A stretch of 26,337 bases of DNA from NCBI GenBank assembly GCA_014730285.1, contig WJIM01000409.1:1-26337 (forward strand), written 5' to 3'. This stretch comes from Candidatus Zixiibacteriota bacterium. Lineage in GTDB: Bacteria; Zixibacteria; MSB-5A5; JAABVY01. Positions within the stretch are counted from its first letter, which is position 1, and each line of letters opens with the position of its first letter. The notes under the pieces are model-generated. The model was not told where the DNA came from and searched no databases. It saw only the letters and a program-made list of their open reading frames with translations. The translations under genes were made by a program, and so were the position numbers. Shown here piece by piece: positions 17,006 to 24,991 of the stretch.

Positions 17006-18988
17006 CTACATGTAATAGTCGAAATCGCTTTCGCGTCTCAGTTTTCTGTGTACTTTAAAAATGTGCCCCGGCATGCTGTGGGGATTTATCTCGATGTAAT
17101 TACGGCTGCCCTGCCATACATATTTATCCTGCGCGACCAGATCATGCACAAGGAATGTCTGCGATTCGGAGATGCCCCACTCATCAAGCGGAAGCTCAAC
17201 CCATCCGCTGTGCTTATGATACGGGCTCAGATTTATAATTACTATAATCGTGTCCGAATTGTCATCGGAGTCCTTCTCGAATGCCAGCAGATATTCGTTA
17301 TCCACCGGCAGGAATCTGATATTTCGCGTGGTCTGGAGCGCCGGATTTTCTTTGCGAATCCTGTTTATGATTCCGATCAGATTCCGCAGGTTTCCCTTGA
17401 CATTATAATTCCATTTTTTGATCTCATACTTCTCGGAATCCTGATACTCCTCACGTCCCGGAAGAGCCTCGTTGACCAAAAGCTCGAATGCCGGGCCATA
17501 CATACCGTAGTTCGATGAGAGCGTTGCCGCAAGGATTAGCTTTATAATGAATGCCGGACGGTCGCCGTACTGCAGGTATTCCGGCAGAATATCCGGAGTA
17601 TTCGGCCAGAAATTGGGACGCATGAATTCCACCACCTCGGTCTTGGTCAGTTCATTCATGTAATGCATGATTTCATGTTTGCTGTTGCGCCAGGTAAAAT
17701 ACGTATAGGACTGCGTAAATCCTGCCTTGGCCAGACGGTACATCAATTTCGGCCTCGTAAACGCCTCTGCCAGGAAGATTATATCCGGGTATTCATTCTT
17801 GATTTCTCCAATAACCCATTCCCAGAAGGTCAGCGATTTGGTATGCGGATTATCCACACGGAAGATACGAATTCCCTTGTCGATCCAGAACATCATAACA
17901 TCCTTGAGCTCTTTCCAGAGCGCTTCCCAGTCCTCGGTCTCGAAATTGATCGGCACGATATCCTCATATTTCTTGGGAGGATTTTCCGCATACTGAATAG
18001 TCCCGTCAGGTCTTTTCCTGAACCATTGCGGATACTCTTTTATGTATGGATGGTCGGGAGAGCATTGAAATGCAATATCCATTGCTACTTCCATGCCATG
18101 CTCTCCTGCGCTTTTTATGAGCTGCTTGAAATCTGCTAAAGTGCCGAGCTGGGGATGAATCGCCTTATGTCCGCCCTCTTTCGAGCCGATTGCCCAGGGA
18201 GAACCCGGATCGCCTTTTTTCGATTTGGGATTGTTGTTCCGGCCCTTCCTGTTAGTCTTACCGATTGGATGAATAGGCGGAAGATAGAGCACATCAAAAC
18301 CCATTTCCGCAATCTTCGGGATCATTTTCTTGCAGTCTTTGAAAGTCCCATGCTTTTTTGAATCGTCCGCAATCGAACGCGGGAAAAGCTCGTACCATGT
18401 GCTGAACAGCGCTCTGGGACGATCAACCACGATCCTTAGAGTGTTGCTGTGGATACTTGCCTTGCTGTGATCGGGATATTTATCGGCAAGCTCACGGAGA
18501 TCCTCTCCCAGCGCAAGAGCGATTGCCTTGGATTTATCCTTTCCTTCCAGTACGGCAATACACTTATCGAATTTTTTTATATCCGTTTTTGTGGCACGCT
18601 CACTAATTTCTTTGAGAAGATTTACGCCGACCATCAAATCGACTTCGATATTCTGGCCGTCATCGTATTTCTTGAACAGATCCTTTTGCCATGTCCGGAA
18701 ATGATCGATCCAGCCCTGGACAGTAAATTCGTATTCGCTGATCTCCTCGATCTTAAATTCCGCCCTCCAGCGGTCGTTGACCATAGGCTTCATTGGAATC
18801 TGATTCCATTTCCGGGCGCCGGTTTTCCGGTATAAAAGAGAGGCTACCACCTGATCATGGCCATCGGAGAAGACGTCGGCTTCAACCACAACCTTCTCTC
18901 CCACAACACGTTTTGCAGGAAAACGGCCGCAGTCTATCTGCGGGGTAATATTCTCTATTACCACCCTTTTTCTTCCATGCACTATCAT
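17006..18988 (-). CDS. glgE: Alpha-1,4-glucan:maltose-1-phosphate maltosyltransferase (GH13_3)
   Basis: A 660-residue enzyme that adds maltosyl units from maltose 1-phosphate to alpha-1,4-glucan. The N-terminal domain begins IENITPQIDCGRFPAKRVVG, as in known GlgE proteins; the barrel contains LYLPPIHPIGKTNRKGRNN. Predicted nucleophile is Asp379 in IFRVDNPHTK and acid/base Glu408 in IFLAEAFTRPK; the 29-residue spacing equals that of Streptomyces coelicolor GlgE (Asp394, Glu423). I choose the ATG at 18986-18988 because the family homology begins a few residues later. The frame stays open upstream to an ATG at 19111 and also offers 19009, and none of these starts has a clear ribosome binding site. 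It is the first gene of the cluster. Confidence 0.92.
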   Translation of the reverse strand: MIVHGRKRVVIENITPQIDCGRFPAKRVVGEKVVVEADVFSDGHDQVVASLLYRKTGARKWNQIPMKPMVNDRWRAEFKIEEISEYEFTVQGWIDHFRTWQKDLFKKYDDGQNIEVDLMVGVNLLKEISERATKTDIKKFDKCIAVLEGKDKSKAIALALGEDLRELADKYPDHSKASIHSNTLRIVVDRPRALFSTWYELFPRSIADDSKKHGTFKDCKKMIPKIAEMGFDVLYLPPIHPIGKTNRKGRNNNPKSKKGDPGSPWAIGSKEGGHKAIHPQLGTLADFKQLIKSAGEHGMEVAMDIAFQCSPDHPYIKEYPQWFRKRPDGTIQYAENPPKKYEDIVPINFETEDWEALWKELKDVMMFWIDKGIRIFRVDNPHTKSLTFWEWVIGEIKNEYPDIIFLAEAFTRPKLMYRLAKAGFTQSYTYFTWRNSKHEIMHYMNELTKTEVVEFMRPNFWPNTPDILPEYLQYGDRPAFIIKLILAATLSSNYGMYGPAFELLVNEALPGREEYQDSEKYEIKKWNYNVKGNLRNLIGIINRIRKENPALQTTRNIRFLPVDNEYLLAFEKDSDDNSDTIIVIINLSPYHKHSGWVELPLDEWGISESQTFLVHDLVAQDKYVWQGSRNYIEINPHSMPGHIFKVHRKLRRESDFDYYM

Positions 18989-19158
18989 ACAATAACTAAC
19001 AACATACATATCAAGGATTTGTTCGGATTTTTGAGAATAAAGGCGCCATTTAATTAGCGAACTGCGATGCCAAAGGAAAAAACAGATTTGTGATGCAAAT
19101 ACTGAATTCATGGCGCCGGTTTTAACGGCGCCATAAAAACATATCCCTATCCAGATTT
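18989..19158. other. Leader region of the glgE cluster
   Basis: This 170-base gap separates the DUF5916 gene stop from glgE. It must contain either the cluster promoter or read-through from upstream. I see no promoter with good -35 and -10 boxes on the minus strand. It holds a 9-base perfect stem (19110-19134), a further GGCGCC copy near 19052, and a weak ATTTG-N5-CAAAT stem followed by a T-run on the minus strand (about 19075-19100). Confidence 0.4.
19110..19134 (-). promoter_or_regulatory. GC-rich hairpin upstream of glgE
   Basis: ATGGCGCCG (19110-19118) pairs perfectly with CGGCGCCAT (19126-19134) across a 7-base loop. No T-run follows directly on either strand, so it is not a canonical intrinsic terminator. 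It may stabilise the 3' end of the DUF5916 transcript or act in the glgE leader. Confidence 0.4.
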
Positions 19159-21651
19159 TTATATATTCAGCCAGTAACTTACCTTAATCAGGAATACATT
19201 CGTTGATCCCGCGCTGAAGAAGCGGTCGAGATCACGGTCGAGAACAAGGCTGTTTGTATTTCCATCGACCTCGGGACGGGCTCGGGTCCAGACCATATAT
19301 AGCGTGCTTCCGGGAATATACTCCCATCTCAGAAGCAGAGTCGAATTTATTGCCGAGTAACTGTAATCGTTATCAAATTCATCGAGCGGATCAGAATATT
19401 CATTGCCGCCCAGATAATTACGGTAGTTCTGATAATCCAGTCCGCTTAAAAGCCCCACGGCTGAAAATTGCAGTGAAAGATCACGGCTTAAAAGCCAGTT
19501 TCCGGACATGTAGAGATTAATCACGTCCTGATCCAGATCGCCGAAGACGGATTGTAATTTATCATTTTCATCATAAGCATTTGTGACCCAGCGTTTGGCA
19601 TTATTGTAGCGCTGCAATGCGATACCGGTGGTAAATTCAATGTTGCTTCTGGGGCGGGTATTAACATCGAAATGTATACTGCGATGATTTCCGCCGCGAT
19701 CATCACCACCGCCGATCCCAGCATGGAAAGATACATTCTTGCGCTGGTCGGTACTGATATTAAGCCAGGTAGCCGCCGTGGGATATACCGGCCATTCCCA
19801 GAGACCGTTGCCGCGTGTCTCCAGATCACTGTATTTCTCGGCTTGCACTGAAAAACTCCAGCTCATCGACCAGTAATTTGTAAACTCTATATTGGTATTG
19901 AAATTGCCGCCCAGAGAGTTATTGATTCCATCGTAATTCCAGGAGGAATGGAAGTTCAGATTATTCCAGCTATTGCGGACTATCCACCAGTCGTCACGGG
20001 TGCGATACTGGAACCATGACCAGACCTCGCGGTTACTATTGCGGTATATAAAGCCCAAACGATTAAGATTCAGGTTGGGATCTTTGATCTCCACTCCCAC
20101 GGCCCCCCGGAAATGATCGCCAGCGGCCTTATCAAGCTGGGCTTCAAAACCGAAGCCGGTCTCCCGGCTATCAACCCGGCTGAAAACAGTCTGGCCGCTT
20201 AAGACCCACATGCTGTTTCCCGAGGCCAAACGCCAGTCAATTCCGCCGGTTACCGCCGGATGTAAGCTCTCCTGCGAGGCCATTGTCAGCATACCGCCCA
20301 CATGCGAGCTACCAAAAATATCCTGCTTGATTCTGAGCACCGAATAATTGGCGGATTTTTCTACCACACCCTTTCGATAAGTAGTATCCTGAGGCACACT
20401 TTCAACCACCGGCTCGCCGTCAACCCAGGTGGTATCATCTCGGTAGTTCGAAAGAGCCGCATATTCGGCCTCCTCCTCTGCGGTCACGGCATTTAGAAAT
20501 GCAATCGATGTACCCGAAGATAGCTTCCCGGTCAGCTTGGCCGCACCCAGAATAGTGGTTTCATTGGGATAATCCTTATAGAATCCAAGCTCATCATCAT
20601 CCACATTCTGCCGCGGAGGCCTTCCTATTCTGCGTGAATAGAACAGATCAAAATCCGTATTAAATAAATCAGATCCCTCCAGGAAAAACGGCCGTCTTTC
20701 CGGAAAGTAGGTTTCGTAAGCCGACAGATTCAAAACCGGCTGATCCAGCTCCACCTGGCCAAAATCGGGATTTATTGTAGCGTCCAGAATCAGATTCGAT
20801 GAAAGCGCATATTTCACATCGAAGCCCATATCCCCCATAAAATCCCGGCCGTCAGGATTGCCCGCCGATTTCGGCTCCGTCTCGGTACTTGAGACAGCAT
20901 AAGGCATCAATTCGATTCGCCCGCTGGAATGAATTCCTCTCAGCCCTCTGACATGTCCGAAATTGGACACAAATCCACCTTTCGAGGGCGGGGTATAAGC
21001 CCAGATATCGGTTTCCCCGTTATGGCTGATATACCTCTGGAAATCTATTCCCCAGGTATGCTCTTCTTTTTCGGTAAACCTCAGACAATGATAGGGTATC
21101 TTGAATTCCGCCCCCCAGCCCCAGGAATGTTTTTTGACCTTGGCATCCCAGACAGCATCCCAGGACATATCCGCGCCTACATCGTCAAAGTAACGTGCAT
21201 CACGCAAGACCCCGGCCGAACTAACCTCGAATGCATGGCCGTTCTGATGGTCATGGAAGGGATCGATCCGCACGGTAACTCGATCGGACTCCGACCAGCG
21301 ATCACGGCGGACAAGTTGTCTGATCATTTTATCCGGCTCGCTGTCGTAACACCAGAAAGCCACATATACCGCATCATCATCATAGGCAACCGCCACCAGT
21401 GTGGATTCGGTGGCCTCCTTACCCTCATCCGGCTCACGCTGGATAAATTTACTTACCAGCATGAGTTCATCATGCTGCCAGACCGGATCGTCCAGATTTC
21501 CATCGATTACGGGGGGATGCGGGTTTATACGAAAGGCTTCGATTTCCGGGACTAATCTGTCCCCTTCTAATGTGCCCTGTGCAGATAAAGCGAGCGCCCA
21601 CGCCATAACCAGCACAGCAGGCAGGCAAGTGAGAACCAGTACACGCCTCAT
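19159..21651 (-). CDS. Outer-membrane protein with CBM9-like N-terminal domain and DUF5916 barrel
   Basis: An 830-residue exported protein. A signal peptide (residues 1-24, ending ALALSAQ) is followed by a CBM9-like carbohydrate-binding-fold domain (about 40-225): NPHPPVIDGNLDDPVW, then AVAYDDDAVYVAFWCYDSEP and SDRVTVRIDPFHD. The rest matches the DUF5916 family, including the hallmark YFPERRPFFLEGSDLF, and consists of alternating aromatic beta strands ending in LIKVSYWLNI, as expected for an outer-membrane barrel. The function of DUF5916 is not established. The ribosome binding site AGGAG precedes the ATG. It is codirectional with glgE, 170 bases upstream, so a link to glucan metabolism is possible but unproven. 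Confidence 0.85.
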   Translation of the reverse strand: MRRVLVLTCLPAVLVMAWALALSAQGTLEGDRLVPEIEAFRINPHPPVIDGNLDDPVWQHDELMLVSKFIQREPDEGKEATESTLVAVAYDDDAVYVAFWCYDSEPDKMIRQLVRRDRWSESDRVTVRIDPFHDHQNGHAFEVSSAGVLRDARYFDDVGADMSWDAVWDAKVKKHSWGWGAEFKIPYHCLRFTEKEEHTWGIDFQRYISHNGETDIWAYTPPSKGGFVSNFGHVRGLRGIHSSGRIELMPYAVSSTETEPKSAGNPDGRDFMGDMGFDVKYALSSNLILDATINPDFGQVELDQPVLNLSAYETYFPERRPFFLEGSDLFNTDFDLFYSRRIGRPPRQNVDDDELGFYKDYPNETTILGAAKLTGKLSSGTSIAFLNAVTAEEEAEYAALSNYRDDTTWVDGEPVVESVPQDTTYRKGVVEKSANYSVLRIKQDIFGSSHVGGMLTMASQESLHPAVTGGIDWRLASGNSMWVLSGQTVFSRVDSRETGFGFEAQLDKAAGDHFRGAVGVEIKDPNLNLNRLGFIYRNSNREVWSWFQYRTRDDWWIVRNSWNNLNFHSSWNYDGINNSLGGNFNTNIEFTNYWSMSWSFSVQAEKYSDLETRGNGLWEWPVYPTAATWLNISTDQRKNVSFHAGIGGGDDRGGNHRSIHFDVNTRPRSNIEFTTGIALQRYNNAKRWVTNAYDENDKLQSVFGDLDQDVINLYMSGNWLLSRDLSLQFSAVGLLSGLDYQNYRNYLGGNEYSDPLDEFDNDYSYSAINSTLLLRWEYIPGSTLYMVWTRARPEVDGNTNSLVLDRDLDRFFSAGSTNVFLIKVSYWLNI

Positions 21652-21804
21652 GGTTTTTCTCCTGATTGTGTAAAAGATTACGACGTACGGGCGCTCACTT
21701 GACTCTGCTGACTATTGATTACGGGATTGAAAGTCTGTTGTTGCAAATAAAAATAAGAATGCCAAAAATTATCTCAAAATAGGAATAGGGGATTTCATGA
21801 AGGC

Positions 21805-21839
21805 AAAAAATAAGGGGCAGAGCTTAAGCTCTGCCCCTT
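21805..21839 (-). terminator. Strong rho-independent terminator of the beta-helix lipoprotein gene
   Basis: Bases 21812-21839 are a perfect 28-base palindrome (two 14-base arms, AAGGGGCAGAGCTT and its complement). On the minus strand it is followed directly by TTATTTTTT. It lies 36 bases beyond the stop of the minus-strand gene at 21875 and separates that gene from the DUF5916 gene. Confidence 0.9.
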
Positions 21840-21874
21840 TCCGCTTGTGGGAACAGTTGATCGACGCATGCCGA

Positions 21875-23578
21875 TTACTTGCTCGCACTACCAGTTGGGA
21901 ATGCGGAAGCATTATTGCTCATGGATTGCAGGACACCGATCCCAACATCTTCTATATTGCCGTCAAGCAAAGGTTTCAATTCAAACGGCACGGGGCTGTT
22001 ATCCGGATAAGGCTCGATCGAAATAACTGCTGCATAGCCGATAAGGCTCATAAGCGGATCGACATAATCCTGTCCCGGGAAAGGAGGTATAGGATCAGGT
22101 CCGGCCGTCGGGCCGCCGGCATCGAAGTCGACCTCGTCAACTTCGGTGAACTTACCGGTAGTCACAGGACCGCCCGGGCCGACTACCCAGCCCTCGTAGG
22201 TCCAGCCCGCAGGAAGCTCGGGAAGATCCAGGGTCGCGCCAGGACCCGCCATCGGATCAAGCCACCAGATACCGGCATGATAATCACTGTCATCGGAAGC
22301 CGTGGATGGGGTATTCAGAATATACGGTCCACTGGCACCAAGGAAATCGCTTCCCAGAGCGGCCGGATCGGCGGTCGTTAAGGATGCCATGTCTCCCGAG
22401 AAGTCTCCTGCCAGGTAATGTGTGCTGGCGGGAGCCGGATCAGGATCGGGATAAGGCTCTATAGTCAAAACGAATTTGGTAGCCATCATAAGGTCTGAGC
22501 TGGCAACTTCGAAGAATGTCTGGCTGAGATTGCCGTCCCCGTCAACCGTAAAGGTTCCGGTCGATACAGGGCTTCCGGCCACAATCAGCCAGCCCTCATA
22601 TACATAATCAGGTCCCAGATCACCTATACCCTCAAAATCAAGAGTGAGAATATCGGTTGCGGGCGGGGCGAGCTGATCTGTGTCATTGTTTATAAACAGA
22701 TTACTGCCGTTGAAATCACGATATGCTTCATTGAAATATCTGATAGTGTTCAATAAGAACTTGTTGTTTTCCGAGCCGGAACTGGTCTGAATACCGGCGC
22801 CGAATCTCTTCAGCCTGTTCTGTCTGATAAGGTCGTCATGCGGTCCGTCATCACCCTCGCCCGGAATCGGATTGTAGCAGATTGCCAAAAGACCGCGGTC
22901 GCCGCCCACGACATCATTGTACCAGATTTTATTGTGATGGCTGCCGCCGCCGCGCACGAATATGCCCAGGTTGGTCATATTAATATCGTTTCCGATTATC
23001 CAGTTGTAAGCGCTGTTTTTGAGCATAACTCCAATCTGCGGCGGGACACCGTTAGCCGGATCGGCAAACTCATCGCCGCCCATAACATCAATATAGCGTA
23101 CCGAGGAATGATCGGTGTTATCCAGAAGAACACCCGTACCGAACATCTCGAATTTGCCGCCATAAATCAATACATGGTGCGAATTATGTACTGCAACACC
23201 TGTGCCGGACTTGTTGCCGGGGCCGGTTATGGTACGATTGCCCAGAACCAGCAGGACAAAATCCGCCTCTACAACGATGCCATAATCCGGCGTTGAAAAA
23301 TCATCGTTAAGAAAATAGGCGCCCGGTTCGGTTATTGTGGTCGGACCGTCAATCCTGTTTACCCTGAATATTCCACCGAGCTTCTTTTGACCCTCCTGTA
23401 CTTGAGGCTCATAGTTTTCGGATTCAATGGCGTTTTCAAGGTATGTCCTGAACTGCTCGCTGACTCCGGAAAATTCACCAGTGTCAGAGCCTTCCGATGA
23501 CATAACGGTCTCGTTGTCCGAGCAGCCGAATGCCACCAGGCCGATCAACAGCGTAAGAAGGAAAAACTTACGTAACAT
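21875..23578 (-). CDS. Lipoprotein with parallel beta-helix and two RskA-C-like beta domains
   Basis: A 567-residue predicted lipoprotein. The signal (residues 3-18) ends in LVAFGC with Cys19 as lipidation site, followed by an acidic Ser-rich linker. Residues 75-300 look like a NosD/right-handed beta-helix: short repeats such as GVAVHNSHHVLIYGGKFEMF, GVLLDNTDHSSVRYIDV and LGIFVRGGGSHHNKIWYNDV. Residues 311-395 and 449-545 are two related units sharing YEGW, PVxTGxFT and IEPYPD. This pattern resembles the C-terminal extracellular domain of RskA-type anti-sigma factors, but here no zinc finger or internal membrane helix is present. The C-terminal tail is Ser/Ala-rich. The start is supported by AAAGGAG upstream, and the gene ends at the strong terminator 21805-21839. 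Its function is unknown; beta-helices of this kind often bind or cleave polysaccharides. Confidence 0.75.
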   Translation of the reverse strand: MLRKFFLLTLLIGLVAFGCSDNETVMSSEGSDTGEFSGVSEQFRTYLENAIESENYEPQVQEGQKKLGGIFRVNRIDGPTTITEPGAYFLNDDFSTPDYGIVVEADFVLLVLGNRTITGPGNKSGTGVAVHNSHHVLIYGGKFEMFGTGVLLDNTDHSSVRYIDVMGGDEFADPANGVPPQIGVMLKNSAYNWIIGNDINMTNLGIFVRGGGSHHNKIWYNDVVGGDRGLLAICYNPIPGEGDDGPHDDLIRQNRLKRFGAGIQTSSGSENNKFLLNTIRYFNEAYRDFNGSNLFINNDTDQLAPPATDILTLDFEGIGDLGPDYVYEGWLIVAGSPVSTGTFTVDGDGNLSQTFFEVASSDLMMATKFVLTIEPYPDPDPAPASTHYLAGDFSGDMASLTTADPAALGSDFLGASGPYILNTPSTASDDSDYHAGIWWLDPMAGPGATLDLPELPAGWTYEGWVVGPGGPVTTGKFTEVDEVDFDAGGPTAGPDPIPPFPGQDYVDPLMSLIGYAAVISIEPYPDNSPVPFELKPLLDGNIEDVGIGVLQSMSNNASAFPTGSASK

Positions 23579-23810
23579 AGCGGAACTCCTTTTTTTAAGA
23601 TTTTTGATTAGTGATTTTTACTACCGTAATCTCTACTCTCTAAAACCGCGCAAATATCACAAATCTGTCACGAAAGCTTAAAGAAAGGATCAAATGCATG
23701 CATCTGGTATAAAATCCATTCCAGAATATGAAGATACGATAGAATTCCACACATTATGCATTGAAAACATCGGAACAATTTAATCGCGATAAACGTATAC
23801 ATATATAGGA
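23579..23810. other. Intergenic region between divergent lipoprotein and toxin-antitoxin genes
   Basis: AT-rich sequence without a recognisable gene. It should hold the promoter of the minus-strand lipoprotein, but I find no near-consensus pair of boxes for it. The promoter of the plus-strand operon begins just downstream at 23811. Confidence 0.4.
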
Positions 23811-23850
23811 CAATATATATATTGACATAAATTGTAGATATATATATTAT
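23811..23850 (+). promoter_or_regulatory. Promoter and palindromic operator candidate of the XRE-ImmA/PIN operon
   Basis: TTGACA (23822-23827), a 17-base spacer and TATTAT (23845-23850) form a strong sigma70 promoter. The perfect palindrome CAATATATATATTG (23811-23824) overlaps the -35 box, and a second TATATAT tract abuts the -10 box. An XRE dimer bound here would block RNA polymerase, so autorepression is likely, although alternating AT tracts can also arise by chance. The following ribosome binding site is AGGAGGTG (23861-23868). Confidence 0.65.
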
Positions 23851-23872
23851 TACTCTTGAAAGGAGGTGAATA

Positions 23873-24991
23873 ATGGAAACTTTATTCGTAGCAAAAAATG
23901 CGAGACGCCTTAGGCATGCCCGGCAATTGACCCAGGCTCAAGTCGCAAAAAAAGCGGGGATTTCCGCTCAAACCTACATGAAGTTTGAATCCAGGAAGGC
24001 TATGCCAAGAATGGATAATCTTAACAAAATAGCAAAAGCCCTGGGAGTCGGAATACAGGATTTGTTTATTCAGATTCGTGACATAAAGGCGGTCCGTTTC
24101 AGGGCACAAAAAAAATTAAAGCGCCGAGACCAGATCCTGGCCAAGGTATCCAAATGGCTGGATGATTTTAATTATCTTTTAGATATTTTGGGTGATAATA
24201 ATGCTTATAAGTTATCGAAAATTCCATCAAAGCTGAAAAATAGATCGTCGGCTCAAAGCTCGTTGGAAGCAGCGAAGGCTGCCAGGGAATTGATGCGCCT
24301 GGATGAAGATGAACCGATCCATGATATATGTGGACTATTTGCCGCAAACGGAATTAAGATCCTCACCTACCAGCTTGCCTCGGATTCGTTTTTTGGAATG
24401 TCAATCGGAGAATCTGACGGTGGCCCGGCCATAGTTGTTAATACCTGGGAACGTATTCCTGTGGAACGATGGATATTCAGTGCCGCGCATGAGCTGGGAC
24501 ATCTTCTGCTTCACTTAAATGCATATGATGTGGAAATTACTCAGGAAGATCAGAATCAGGAAAAAGAAGCAAACCTATTCGCCTCTTATTTCCTAATGCC
24601 CCAAAGGGGATTTGAAAAAGAATGGTCTGAAACTTCAGGTTTACCAATCTGGGATAGAATTCTTAAAGTAAAACGAATATATCATGTCAGCTACAAGACT
24701 GTATTATATCGCTTAATTGGAATGGGTGTTTTTGATGATCTGATCTGGAAAAAAATAAATGCTTTCATTAAAAGAAAATATAATAAATCCAAAGTCCCAA
24801 AAAACTTCGAGCCTGAAAGGCTAATAGAATATGATTTCGTTACCGACTGGCTGGACAGACTAGTACGGAAGGCGGTGGAGAAAGAAATCATCTCCCTTAA
24901 CAGAGCAAGCGAGATACTGGATATATCATTGCTGGAAGCCCGCCAAAGGGCAGCCTACTGGTCGGAGGAGAAAATTGCACCCACATTTTGA
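23873..24991 (+). CDS. XRE-family repressor fused to an ImmA/IrrE-type zinc metallopeptidase (predicted antitoxin)
   Basis: A 372-residue protein. Residues 8-66 are an XRE helix-turn-helix (RRLRHARQLTQAQVAKKAGI, then MKFESRKAMPRMDNLNKIA). Residues 145-250 are a COG2856 peptidase domain: AAHELGHLLLH gives the HExxH zinc motif (His206, Glu207, His210), and EKEANLFASYFLMP supplies the third ligand, probably Glu232. The C-terminal 120 residues are typical of ImmA-family proteins. XRE-COG2856 fusions are frequent antitoxin-like partners of PIN and RES toxins in comparative-genomic surveys, and ImmA itself cleaves phage repressors. The next gene starts 17 bases before this stop, so the two are translationally coupled. 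The ribosome binding site is near perfect. A solitary stress regulator is the alternative. Confidence 0.9.
   Translation: METLFVAKNARRLRHARQLTQAQVAKKAGISAQTYMKFESRKAMPRMDNLNKIAKALGVGIQDLFIQIRDIKAVRFRAQKKLKRRDQILAKVSKWLDDFNYLLDILGDNNAYKLSKIPSKLKNRSSAQSSLEAAKAARELMRLDEDEPIHDICGLFAANGIKILTYQLASDSFFGMSIGESDGGPAIVVNTWERIPVERWIFSAAHELGHLLLHLNAYDVEITQEDQNQEKEANLFASYFLMPQRGFEKEWSETSGLPIWDRILKVKRIYHVSYKTVLYRLIGMGVFDDLIWKKINAFIKRKYNKSKVPKNFEPERLIEYDFVTDWLDRLVRKAVEKEIISLNRASEILDISLLEARQRAAYWSEEKIAPTF

Noticed and set aside
16475..17518. Long plus-strand open frame of 347 codons opposite treS and glgE
   Set aside because: It is antisense to two genes with intact catalytic motifs, has no recognisable domain, and has no start context. 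It is a shadow frame.
18989..19111. Longer GlgE N-terminus from the ATG at 19111
   Set aside because: The extra 41 residues are unlike GlgE, the ATG lies in a hairpin arm, and no ribosome binding site precedes it.
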